Shown piece by piece: positions 24,802 through 32,280 of a stretch of 64,000 nucleotides of DNA. Source of the stretch: Novosphingopyxis sp965218915 (GTDB taxonomy: Bacteria > Pseudomonadota > Alphaproteobacteria > Sphingomonadales > Sphingomonadaceae); the NCBI RefSeq assembly GCF_965218915.1, contig NZ_OZ244708.1, positions 930,001 to 994,000 of the forward strand. Direction: 5' to 3'. The notes under the pieces were generated by a model. That model saw only the letters and a program-made list of their open reading frames with translations, was not told the DNA's origin and made no database searches. The position numbers and the translations under genes are program-made. Every line of letters begins with the position of its first letter. Positions within the stretch are counted from its first letter, which is position 1.

Positions 24802-25216
24802 ATCGGCTGCTATTCCTAGGCCATTTCTACTTAATCCCCTCGTTGTTCGGCTGGGCTCAGATGCCGGATCGGCCCTTCGCATATGGGGACAGAAACCGGT
24901 ACACCGTACACGGTGGAACCGTGGGAGGCTGCAGCGTGGTGTGCGTTTTATAACAGGCAGTTAAGCGGTCGGTGCGTTACCTGCAGCCCGCTGCAGCTTT
25001 TGCGCAGGTCAGGTGTTCGTGAGCGAGATCAGCGGCTTGGCACTGCAGTCCGCTGCAGGTGGGTGGCTGCGCGGAAGTGGGCTGCAGCCGGAAAATGCTT
25101 CTTGCCTTGACTGTCTATAGAGCTGCCAAAAGGCTCCGCCATGGGGCTGCGGGAGTGGTCCCGGCCCCTGATCTATGTTCGCGCTGATGTGCCGTTTATG
25201 AGCGGCTGAGAGAGGA
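24802..25216. repeat. Non-coding region with paired CTGCAG repeats (copy 1)
   Basis: No gene was found. Six CTGCAG sites lie at 24929, 24981, 24991, 25043, 25053 and 25082. Four of them form two CTGCAG-NCCG-CTGCAG blocks spaced 62 bp apart. A perfect palindrome CACCGT-AC-ACGGTG lies at 24902-24915. Together these look like protein-binding repeats: an origin for the element's primase or recombinase arm sites. A terminator for the lipoprotein operon was not identified. Confidence 0.55.
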
Positions 25217-25660
25217 TCAGACGGCGGGTGCGGCCTCCTGTCCGTGATGCTGTGCGAGCACGGTATCGAGCATGTCGCTGACGAACTTCTGGCGTGCTTT
25301 GGGAAGCTGGGCGACGGCATCGAGTTGGCGTTCGAGCCTGGAAGGCGGTCCGCGCTTGGTGCGGCGCGGCGGGACGGCGGAAGCGTCGGCTGCGCCGTCC
25401 TCACCGATCAGCAACTCGACCGGCGTATCGAGCACGCGCGCAAGACCGGGGAGCAGCGAGACGGGCACGCGGCGCTTGCCGACCTCGTAGAAGGCGAGCT
25501 GGGGCTGCGAGATGCCGAGCGCATCTGCGAGCTGAACCTGTGTCAGATCGGCGGCGGTGCGGGCCTTGGCGATGCGCTGGCCGAGCGCGTGAAAGTAGGG
25601 CTGTTCGTCGGGACTCATGGCGGGCTTTGCAATCCTGTTGGTGAAGCGGTGCATGAGCAT
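25217..25660 (-). CDS. XRE-family transcriptional regulator (copy 1)
   Basis: The 147-residue product has a canonical XRE helix-turn-helix (ALGQRIAKARTAADLTQVQLADALGISQPQLAFYEVGKRRVPVSLLPGLARVL, about residues 25-78) followed by a basic linker and a C-terminal helix. It is divergent from the primase gene, and a 17-bp palindrome lies between them. It is probably the element's repressor, controlling replication and recombination genes. ATG 25654 is an alternative start with better ribosome-binding-site spacing. Confidence 0.88.
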   Translation of the reverse strand: MLMHRFTNRIAKPAMSPDEQPYFHALGQRIAKARTAADLTQVQLADALGISQPQLAFYEVGKRRVPVSLLPGLARVLDTPVELLIGEDGAADASAVPPRRTKRGPPSRLERQLDAVAQLPKARQKFVSDMLDTVLAQHHGQEAAPAV

Positions 25661-25683
25661 ATCCCCTGTTTTAGCTGCCGAAC

Positions 25684-25711
25684 TTGACTCTATAACATAT
25701 TGTTATAAATA
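25684..25711 (+). promoter_or_regulatory. Operator/promoter palindrome of the element (copy 1)
   Basis: A perfect palindrome TATAACA-TAT-TGTTATA (25691-25707) sits between the divergent XRE and primase genes. It overlaps a plausible promoter for the primase: TTGACT at 25684-25689 and TAAATA at 25706-25711, spaced 16 bp. Autoregulation by the XRE protein is the likely role. Confidence 0.55.
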
Positions 25712-25768
25712 TTGTCGAGTTGAAAGCGCACTTTGCGCTTGACAGGGTTTTGGCGGAAGGCGGGAAAC

Positions 25769-28700
25769 ATGGCGCGAATCGCGGATGACGAGATCGAGCG
25801 GATCAAGACCGAGGTCAGCCTGGTGCGCCTGGTCGAGTCGGCGGGGGTGGAGCTGGCGAAGCGCGGGGGCGATAGGGTGGGGTGCTGCCCGTTCCACGAT
25901 GATGCGACCCCTTCGCTGGTGGTGACGGTGGCAAAAAACCTGTGGCATTGCTTCGGCTGCGATGCGGGCGGCGATCCGATCAGCTGGGTGATGAAGCGCG
26001 AAGGCGTGAGCTTCCGCCATGCGGTGGAGCTGCTGCGCGATGATTACACGCCCGATCCCGATGCGCCGCAGGCCGTGCGCTCGACCGTGCCGAAGCTGGA
26101 GACGTTCTCGGTCGCCGAAGACGCGGCGCTGCTGGGCAAGGTGGCGGATTATTACACCCGCTCGCTGCGCGCCAATCCCGATGCGCTGGCCTATCTCGCC
26201 AAACGCGGCCTCGCGCATCCTGAACTGATCGACGCGTTCTCCCTGGGCTTTGCCGACCGGACGCTGGGCTACCGGATGCCAGCGGCGAACCGCAAGGCGG
26301 GAGCCGAGATCAGAAGCCAGTTGCAGCGGTTAGGCGTGCTGCGCGACAGCGGCCACGAACATCTGCGCGGCAGTCTGGTGGTGCCGATCCGCAACGGGAA
26401 TGGCCGGGTGGTCAATCTCTATGGCCGCAAGATCAGGGACAATCTCAGGAAGGGCACCCCCGATCATCTCTATCTGCCGGGGCCGCATAAGGGGGTGCTC
26501 AATCTGCCTGCGTTCGCGGCATCCGAAGAAATGATCCTGGCCGAAGCCGCGCTTGATGCGCTGACGTTCTGGTGTGCCGGATACCGCAATGTCACGACTG
26601 CGTGGGGTGCAGGCGGGCTGACCGATGAGATCGTCGCCGCGCTGACCAGCCACAAGATCAAACGCGTGCTGATCGCCTATGACCGCGACGGCGCGGGCGA
26701 TAAGGGTGCGACAGCAGCGGCGGAGACACTCGCAGGGAAAGGCATGGCGGTCTACCGGGTAAACTTCCCCAAGGGGATGGATGCGAACGCCTATGCGGTG
26801 AGCGTGACGCCGGCGGCGAAGAGTCTGGGCGCATTGCTGCGCGCGGCGGAGTGGATGGCCGGGACCGAGCGCGCCCCGCGTATGGTGATAGAGCAATCCG
26901 ATCCGGCACCGCCCACTGAATCCGATCCTCTCTTAGCTGCTAAAGAGGAAACCCCGCCTCCCGAACCGTCGCCCGCCGATGAAGAAACCCTGTCCTCTCC
27001 CGACACCATCCCCGAACCCAGCCATGCAGGTCCGATCCCGCCCGCCGCGCCGCCAGCGGTAGCGCCCGAGATCGGCGAGCAGGAGGTGACGATCCGGCTT
27101 GGCGATAGGCTGTGGCGCGCGCGGGGCTTGGCGCGCAATGCGTCGGCCGAGGCGATGAAGATCAATCTTATGGTCCGGCGCGCAGAGGCGTTCCATGTGG
27201 ACGGCCTGGACCTGCTCTCAGCCAAGGCGCGCGGCGCGTTCGTGGCGGAAGCTGCCAGCGAACTGGGTCTGCCCGCCGATGCGATCAAGCGCGATATCGG
27301 CCAGGTGCTGCTGGCGCTCGAGGGCGTGCAGGAGGAGTTGCTGCGGGGCGGCGCGCCGCAGGCCTCCGGCCCGGTGATCAGCGCGCAGGACGAGGCCGAG
27401 GCGCTGACCTGGCTGCGCGCGCCCGGCCTCATGGACCGGATCGCCGGGGACATCGCCGCCTGCGGCGTGGTCGGCGAGGCGGAGAATGCGCTCACCACCT
27501 ATCTTGCCGCCTTGAGCCGCAAACTGGAGCGACCGCTGGCGGTGCTGATCCAGTCGACCAGCGCGGCGGGCAAAAGCGCGCTGATGGATGCGGTGCTGGA
27601 CCTGGTACCGGAAGAGGAACGGGTGAGCTACTCGGCGATGACCGGGCAGAGCCTGTTTTACCTCGGCGAAGCAGACCTTAAACACAAGACGCTGGCCATC
27701 GCCGAGGAGGAAGGCGTGCGCCACGCCTCCTATGCGCTCAAACTCTTGCAGAGCCAGGGGACGCTGACCATCGCCTCCACCGGCAAAGACCCGGCCACGG
27801 GCCGTCTGGTGACGCAGGATTACACGGTCGAGGGGCCGGTGGCCTTGATGCTGACCACCACCGCGATCGATCTCGACGAGGAGCTGGCCAATCGCTGCCT
27901 GGTCTTGAGCGTCGATGAAAGCCGCGACCAGACAAGAGCGATCCATGCCCGCCAGCGCTACGAGGAGACGCTGGAGGGGCTGGCAGCGGGCGAGCGGGCA
28001 TCGGCGATCCGCACACTGCATCACAACGCCCAGCGGCTCTTGAAGCCGGTCAAGGTGGTCAACCCCTATGCCGAGCATCTGACGTTCCTCGACGACAAGA
28101 CCCGCACCCGGCGCGATCACCGCAAATATCTCGGGCTGATCCGGGCGATCACGCTGTTGCACCAGCATCAGAGGCCGGTGCGCACGCTGGAGCGGCCTGG
28201 GATGGAACCGCTCGACTATATCGAGGCCACGCTGGATGATATCGCGGCGGCGAACACGCTGGCCCATGCGGTGCTGGGGACCACGCTCGACGAACTGCCG
28301 CCGCAGACACGGCGGTTGCTGCATCTGCTGCGCCGCCATGTAAGCGCGCGGGCGAGCGCCGAAGGGATAGCCCCGCGCGATATCCGCTTTACCCGGCGCG
28401 AGGTGCGCGAGGCGACGGCGTGGGGCGATACCCAGCTCAAACTTCATCTCAGCCGCTTGGGCACCCTCGAATATGTGCTGGTGCGGCGCGAGGGTCCGCG
28501 GTTCGTCTACGAGCTGCTGTGGGACGGCGAAGGCGTGAAAGATGGCGGCGGGGATGGCGAGAATGCCGACCGGCCCACCCCGTTCGTGATGGGGCTGATC
28601 GACGTCGAGCGGCTGAGAAAGCAGGCCCCCTTCGACGGTGCTCAGGACAGGTATGATGCAGACCGGTCGGGGGTGGAGGCCGAGCGGTCGGCCCCCGGTC

Positions 28701-28849
28701 GGGGCGCTGTCGGGGGCCGGTCGGGCCATGATCGGAGCGGCGAATCCACCGAAAACGGCGCAATCCTGCCGTTCCACACGCCTGACGCATCCGATGCTCC
28801 CGAAAGCGCATCGCGGGATGGGTCCAGCGCGCGCCGGTCATACGCGTAA
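25769..28849 (+). CDS. Element primase (CHC2-TOPRIM) with ATPase/helicase-like domain (copy 1)
   Basis: ATG 25769 is chosen (GGAAGGCGGGAAAC upstream, MARIADDEIERIK); the frame is open 12 codons further up. The 1026-residue product begins with a CHC2 zinc ribbon (CPFHDD with C40 and H43; WHCFGC with C61 and C64), as in DnaG. A TOPRIM domain follows, with MILAEAALDAL near 254 and IAYDRDGAGDKG near 304. After a proline-rich linker comes an ATPase-like domain with STSAAGKSA near 596. Such primase-helicase fusions let mobile elements replicate themselves. The recombinase ATG follows the stop immediately. Confidence 0.88.
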   Translation: MARIADDEIERIKTEVSLVRLVESAGVELAKRGGDRVGCCPFHDDATPSLVVTVAKNLWHCFGCDAGGDPISWVMKREGVSFRHAVELLRDDYTPDPDAPQAVRSTVPKLETFSVAEDAALLGKVADYYTRSLRANPDALAYLAKRGLAHPELIDAFSLGFADRTLGYRMPAANRKAGAEIRSQLQRLGVLRDSGHEHLRGSLVVPIRNGNGRVVNLYGRKIRDNLRKGTPDHLYLPGPHKGVLNLPAFAASEEMILAEAALDALTFWCAGYRNVTTAWGAGGLTDEIVAALTSHKIKRVLIAYDRDGAGDKGATAAAETLAGKGMAVYRVNFPKGMDANAYAVSVTPAAKSLGALLRAAEWMAGTERAPRMVIEQSDPAPPTESDPLLAAKEETPPPEPSPADEETLSSPDTIPEPSHAGPIPPAAPPAVAPEIGEQEVTIRLGDRLWRARGLARNASAEAMKINLMVRRAEAFHVDGLDLLSAKARGAFVAEAASELGLPADAIKRDIGQVLLALEGVQEELLRGGAPQASGPVISAQDEAEALTWLRAPGLMDRIAGDIAACGVVGEAENALTTYLAALSRKLERPLAVLIQSTSAAGKSALMDAVLDLVPEEERVSYSAMTGQSLFYLGEADLKHKTLAIAEEEGVRHASYALKLLQSQGTLTIASTGKDPATGRLVTQDYTVEGPVALMLTTTAIDLDEELANRCLVLSVDESRDQTRAIHARQRYEETLEGLAAGERASAIRTLHHNAQRLLKPVKVVNPYAEHLTFLDDKTRTRRDHRKYLGLIRAITLLHQHQRPVRTLERPGMEPLDYIEATLDDIAAANTLAHAVLGTTLDELPPQTRRLLHLLRRHVSARASAEGIAPRDIRFTRREVREATAWGDTQLKLHLSRLGTLEYVLVRREGPRFVYELLWDGEGVKDGGGDGENADRPTPFVMGLIDVERLRKQAPFDGAQDRYDADRSGVEAERSAPGRGAVGGRSGHDRSGESTENGAILPFHTPDASDAPESASRDGSSARRSYA

Positions 28850-29875
28850 ATGCCCCGGCGCAAGCTGCCAGAGCTTCCGGGCCGTCACGATCCCGACAGT
28901 CTTGCTTGCCATATGGAGCGGTTCCTCTCCCACCTTGCGGTGCGCAATTACTCCGGTGCGACGATCACCGACCGGCGGCACGGGCTGAGCGTGTTCATCC
29001 TGTGGTGCGCCGAGCGGGGGCTGGAGCGGCCGCATGAAGTGACGCGCCCGATCCTGGAGCGCTACCAGCGCCATCTCTATTACCACCGCAAGAGCAATGG
29101 CGAGCCGCTCTCGTTCCGGACGCAGGCGCAGCGGATGATCCCGCTGCGCGCCTGGTTCAAATGGCTGACCCGCGAGAATCATATCCTCTCCAATCCGGCC
29201 TCCGAGCTGGACCTGCCCCGCCCCGAAAAGCGCCTGCCCGCGCTGGTGCTCACTGCCGATGAGGCCGAGGCGGTGATGGGTCAGCCCGATAGTGCCACCG
29301 CGCTGGGCCTACGCGATAGGGCGATGCTCGAAGTGCTTTATGCCACCGCGATCCGCCGCAGCGAGCTGACCGGGCTGAGGGTGCACGATGTGGACTATCC
29401 GCGCAGCGCGCTGATCGTGCGCAAGGGCAAGGGCAACAAGGACCGGGTGGTGCCGCTGGGCGAGCGCGCGAAGGTGTGGCTTGCGGCCTACCGCGACCAG
29501 GCGCGCCCCGGTCTGGTCGCGGGCCGCGATCCGCATCATCTGTTCCTCAGCCGCCAGGGCAATGCACTCGATCCCAAGCGGCTGTCGGAGAAGGTGCGCG
29601 GCTATATCCAGTCAGCAGGGATCGGCAAGCCCGGCTCGTGCCATCTGCTGCGCCATACCGCCGCCACGCTGATGCTGGAGGGCGGAGCCGATATCCGGTT
29701 TATCCAGGCATTGCTTGGCCATGAGAGCCTGGAGACGACCCAGATCTACACCCGCGTCTCCGTGCTCAAGCTGGCCGAGATCCATGCCGCCACCCATCCA
29801 GGGGCCAAGCTGGTGCGCGAGCAGGCGATGCTCGATGCGGTGCTCGATGCTGAGGCCAGCGAGCAAAAGGAATAG
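28850..29875 (+). CDS. Tyrosine recombinase/integrase of the element (copy 1)
   Basis: The 341-residue product has a SAM-like N-terminal core-binding domain (FLSHLAVRNYSGATITDRRHGLSVFILWC) and a C-terminal catalytic domain. All tyrosine recombinase residues are visible: R169 (ATAIRRSEL), K194 (GKGNKDR), H265 and R268 (HLLRHTAA), H291 (LLGHESLETTQ) and Y300 (IYTRV). It resembles XerC/D. Its ATG abuts the primase stop. It lies about 480 bp from the end core, the usual place for an integrase, and most likely catalyses recombination at the 15-bp cores in rhs. Confidence 0.93.
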   Translation: MPRRKLPELPGRHDPDSLACHMERFLSHLAVRNYSGATITDRRHGLSVFILWCAERGLERPHEVTRPILERYQRHLYYHRKSNGEPLSFRTQAQRMIPLRAWFKWLTRENHILSNPASELDLPRPEKRLPALVLTADEAEAVMGQPDSATALGLRDRAMLEVLYATAIRRSELTGLRVHDVDYPRSALIVRKGKGNKDRVVPLGERAKVWLAAYRDQARPGLVAGRDPHHLFLSRQGNALDPKRLSEKVRGYIQSAGIGKPGSCHLLRHTAATLMLEGGADIRFIQALLGHESLETTQIYTRVSVLKLAEIHAATHPGAKLVREQAMLDAVLDAEASEQKE

Positions 29876-30356
29876 GGAAAATCTTGATGTGCAGGATAAG
29901 CCTTGCGGCGCGTGTTGTATGACAATGAGAGTGCGCAGCGCACCCTCGGGAAATGGTCGAAAACCGCCAATCCTGTTGCCGCGCATCATAGGAGAGTGCG
30001 GATCGCACCCTCGAAAACCCGCAGAAATGCGCCATGCACCCGTGCGTGAGGTGTGTATCTATTTTGCGGGTCCGATGCGTAGCATCGCGGCCCTTGCGCG
30101 ATCCGGGTAATGATCCCGCCCGCGCCATGCGAAAATGCCGCTTCTCTTAGCTGCTTGCATCCCCGCGCCCGCGCGCGCAAGATGGCCGCTTGATGCAAGC
30201 CATGCGCCTCGATGCCCCCTCGCGCGGGCCTCAAAAACCGCCTCAAGGGCGAATCCGGCGCGTTCCGGTATCGCGCCTCCGGCGCGTGCGCTTAAGCCGC
30301 TGGACTGCCTCAAGAAATATCCGCTGTTACGATGGAACCGCGTCAAGCGGATCAGT
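29876..30356. repeat. Non-coding right end with inverted repeats (copy 1)
   Basis: No gene is supported here. Two 22-bp imperfect hairpins with arms GAGAGTGCG and CGCACCCTC lie at 29927-29948 and 29992-30013. A perfect hairpin CGATGC-GTA-GCATCG lies at 30073-30087. They may be recombinase or replication-protein sites, or transcription stops after the integrase gene. A frame continuous with the next tip is open from 30190 but is Arg-rich and lacks a ribosome-binding site. Confidence 0.45.
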
Positions 30357-30371
30357 TGTCGCAAACGATCC
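30357..30371 (+). other. Internal attachment core between tandem copies
   Basis: The second copy of the 15-bp core TGTCGCAAACGATCC marks the junction where one element ends and the next begins. The same junction would form in a circular excised unit. Confidence 0.88.
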
Positions 30372-30945
30372 CATCAATGGGAGGGATCCGACGGGGATGC
30401 AGGGTTGCAGCGATGCGGGAAGTGGCGATCAGGCTGGATTGGGGGGCCAGTGCGTGGACGCTTCAAGCTACAATGAGAAGAAGGACGGGACGGCCACCAC
30501 TGTGAGCACCCCCGAGATTGATACATCTGCTCGCCAGAATATGTCGAGCATTGCGAACGACGCGGGTCCCAATGAGAACATTGCCCAATTTGATCAAACC
30601 GGTTCGGAGGTGGCCTTCACGCCATTAAGCACAAAAACGACCGAGGGCGGCGAAACGACCCAAGGTCGCGCGACTGCTATTGGAAACCCAGATGCTGTTG
30701 GTCACTCTCATCCGGACTTGGGAAACAAGCCAAACATTACACCGGGCTACGAGAATCGCAGGATCGGCGATCATGTCCAGGTTAATGCTGGCCGTCCCAA
30801 CTACATTATTAACAGTGGCTCCGTCATCGTCATTGAAAGATCACAAGGTCAATTCCGTGCGAGAGTTATTTCAGGAAATCCGAGCGCGAGAGAAATGCGA
30901 GTCGTAAGGCAGCAGCTGAATAGGCTCCAGCGAGGATCAAGATGA
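30357..30945 (+). pseudogene. Orphan copy of the element-borne Rhs tip (copy 2)
   Basis: This is the same tip coding sequence as at 23845-24433, from VANDPINGRDPTG to the stop. Here it is preceded by the element's right end instead of an Rhs core, so it lacks a signal peptide and shell. A frame open from 30190 reads into it, but no convincing start is seen. It is probably silent until recombination places it behind an Rhs core. Confidence 0.75.
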
Positions 30946-31313
30946 GAATTACAAAAACTATATTGATGGTAATTATGGTTGGCGTTACGCTTTCATCTTG
31001 TGTCACAGATGGTCGAGATGATGTGTATTCTGCGATTGAGGGGCGAGTTGAAAATGACGGCAAATCGCTAACCCTACGTGGTCTCCTGAAGACAAATAGT
31101 GGGTTCTACAATCTGTTCTCCAGTGACCGGAAGGAATGCATTGGACTCTTGTTGACCGACAGTCAGAGGCAGAGTTACGAGGCTTTGGTTGATCAAAAGG
31201 TGGTGGTCACCGGAAACTTGGATGCAGAAGGGTGCGGGCGCGACGGCATATGCGTCGAGCATATCTGCGGACCCACAATCCTTACAGATGTATCTGTCTC
31301 GCCTGCTTCATAG
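30942..31313 (+). CDS. Lipoprotein, likely immunity for the element-borne tip (copy 2)
   Basis: The sequence is identical to the lipoprotein gene at 24430-24801: lipobox LSSC, 123 residues, ATGA overlap with the tip. In this copy the gene follows an orphan tip, so its expression depends on transcription across the inter-copy junction or on a local promoter that was not identified. Confidence 0.72.
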   Translation: MRITKTILMVIMVGVTLSSCVTDGRDDVYSAIEGRVENDGKSLTLRGLLKTNSGFYNLFSSDRKECIGLLLTDSQRQSYEALVDQKVVVTGNLDAEGCGRDGICVEHICGPTILTDVSVSPAS

Positions 31314-31728
31314 ATCGGCTGCTATTCCTAGGCCATTTCTACTTAATCCCCTCGTTGTTCGGCTGGGCTCAGATGCCGGATCGGCCCTTCGCATATGGGG
31401 ACAGAAACCGGTACACCGTACACGGTGGAACCGTGGGAGGCTGCAGCGTGGTGTGCGTTTTATAACAGGCAGTTAAGCGGTCGGTGCGTTACCTGCAGCC
31501 CGCTGCAGCTTTTGCGCAGGTCAGGTGTTCGTGAGCGAGATCAGCGGCTTGGCACTGCAGTCCGCTGCAGGTGGGTGGCTGCGCGGAAGTGGGCTGCAGC
31601 CGGAAAATGCTTCTTGCCTTGACTGTCTATAGAGCTGCCAAAAGGCTCCGCCATGGGGCTGCGGGAGTGGTCCCGGCCCCTGATCTATGTTCGCGCTGAT
31701 GTGCCGTTTATGAGCGGCTGAGAGAGGA
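31314..31728. repeat. Non-coding region with paired CTGCAG repeats (copy 2)
   Basis: Repeat of the 24802-25216 region. CTGCAG sites lie at 31441, 31493, 31503, 31555, 31565 and 31594, and the CACCGT-AC-ACGGTG palindrome at 31414-31427. Confidence 0.55.
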
Positions 31729-32172
31729 TCAGACGGCGGGTGCGGCCTCCTGTCCGTGATGCTGTGCGAGCACGGTATCGAGCATGTCGCTGACGAACTT
31801 CTGGCGTGCTTTGGGAAGCTGGGCGACGGCATCGAGTTGGCGTTCGAGCCTGGAAGGCGGTCCGCGCTTGGTGCGGCGCGGCGGGACGGCGGAAGCGTCG
31901 GCTGCGCCGTCCTCACCGATCAGCAACTCGACCGGCGTATCGAGCACGCGCGCAAGACCGGGGAGCAGCGAGACGGGCACGCGGCGCTTGCCGACCTCGT
32001 AGAAGGCGAGCTGGGGCTGCGAGATGCCGAGCGCATCTGCGAGCTGAACCTGTGTCAGATCGGCGGCGGTGCGGGCCTTGGCGATGCGCTGGCCGAGCGC
32101 GTGAAAGTAGGGCTGTTCGTCGGGACTCATGGCGGGCTTTGCAATCCTGTTGGTGAAGCGGTGCATGAGCAT
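31729..32172 (-). CDS. XRE-family transcriptional regulator (copy 2)
   Basis: Identical to the regulator at 25217-25660, with the same helix-turn-helix. Two gene copies would double the repressor dose over two identical operators. Confidence 0.87.
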   Translation of the reverse strand: MLMHRFTNRIAKPAMSPDEQPYFHALGQRIAKARTAADLTQVQLADALGISQPQLAFYEVGKRRVPVSLLPGLARVLDTPVELLIGEDGAADASAVPPRRTKRGPPSRLERQLDAVAQLPKARQKFVSDMLDTVLAQHHGQEAAPAV

Positions 32173-32195
32173 ATCCCCTGTTTTAGCTGCCGAAC

Positions 32196-32223
32196 TTGAC
32201 TCTATAACATATTGTTATAAATA
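32196..32223 (+). promoter_or_regulatory. Operator/promoter palindrome of the element (copy 2)
   Basis: Repeat of the TATAACA-TAT-TGTTATA palindrome (32203-32219) with the same overlapping TTGACT and TAAATA boxes, between the divergent XRE and primase genes. Confidence 0.55.
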
Positions 32224-32280
32224 TTGTCGAGTTGAAAGCGCACTTTGCGCTTGACAGGGTTTTGGCGGAAGGCGGGAAAC

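Larger units (their letters stand above)
23845..30356 (+). mobile_element. Rhs-tip-carrying integrative element, copy 1 (6512 bp)
   Basis: The unit begins at the 15-bp core inside the rhs gene. It carries, in order, an in-frame Rhs tip, a lipoprotein, a divergent XRE regulator, a primase-ATPase and a tyrosine recombinase, followed by a 480-bp non-coding end. A second exact copy follows. Beyond the second copy, rhs resumes with a different tip. Joining the upstream rhs to the sequence after the third core restores YAYVANDPVNMVDPTG in frame. This is the structure expected of a site-specific element that integrated in rhs and replaced the tip. Confidence 0.88.

Noticed and set aside
24902..25087. 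CRISPR-like array
   Set aside because: The CTGCAG repeats are too short and irregular and lack spacers of equal length; no cas genes are nearby.
27218..28777. 519-codon minus-strand frame opposite the element primase (and its copy)
   Set aside because: The primase frame has zinc ribbon, TOPRIM and P-loop; the opposite frame has none and no ribosome-binding site.
30190..30356. In-frame N-terminal extension of the copy-2 tip
   Set aside because: The frame is open but Arg-rich, starts at TTG or ATG without a ribosome-binding site, and appears identically before the old tip; open frames are common in such GC-rich DNA.
23845..30356. Explaining the tip change by homologous recombination alone
   Set aside because: Exact 15-bp cores at all three junctions, a full tyrosine recombinase and a tandem array fit site-specific integration better; homologous exchange would not leave recombinase genes or core repeats.
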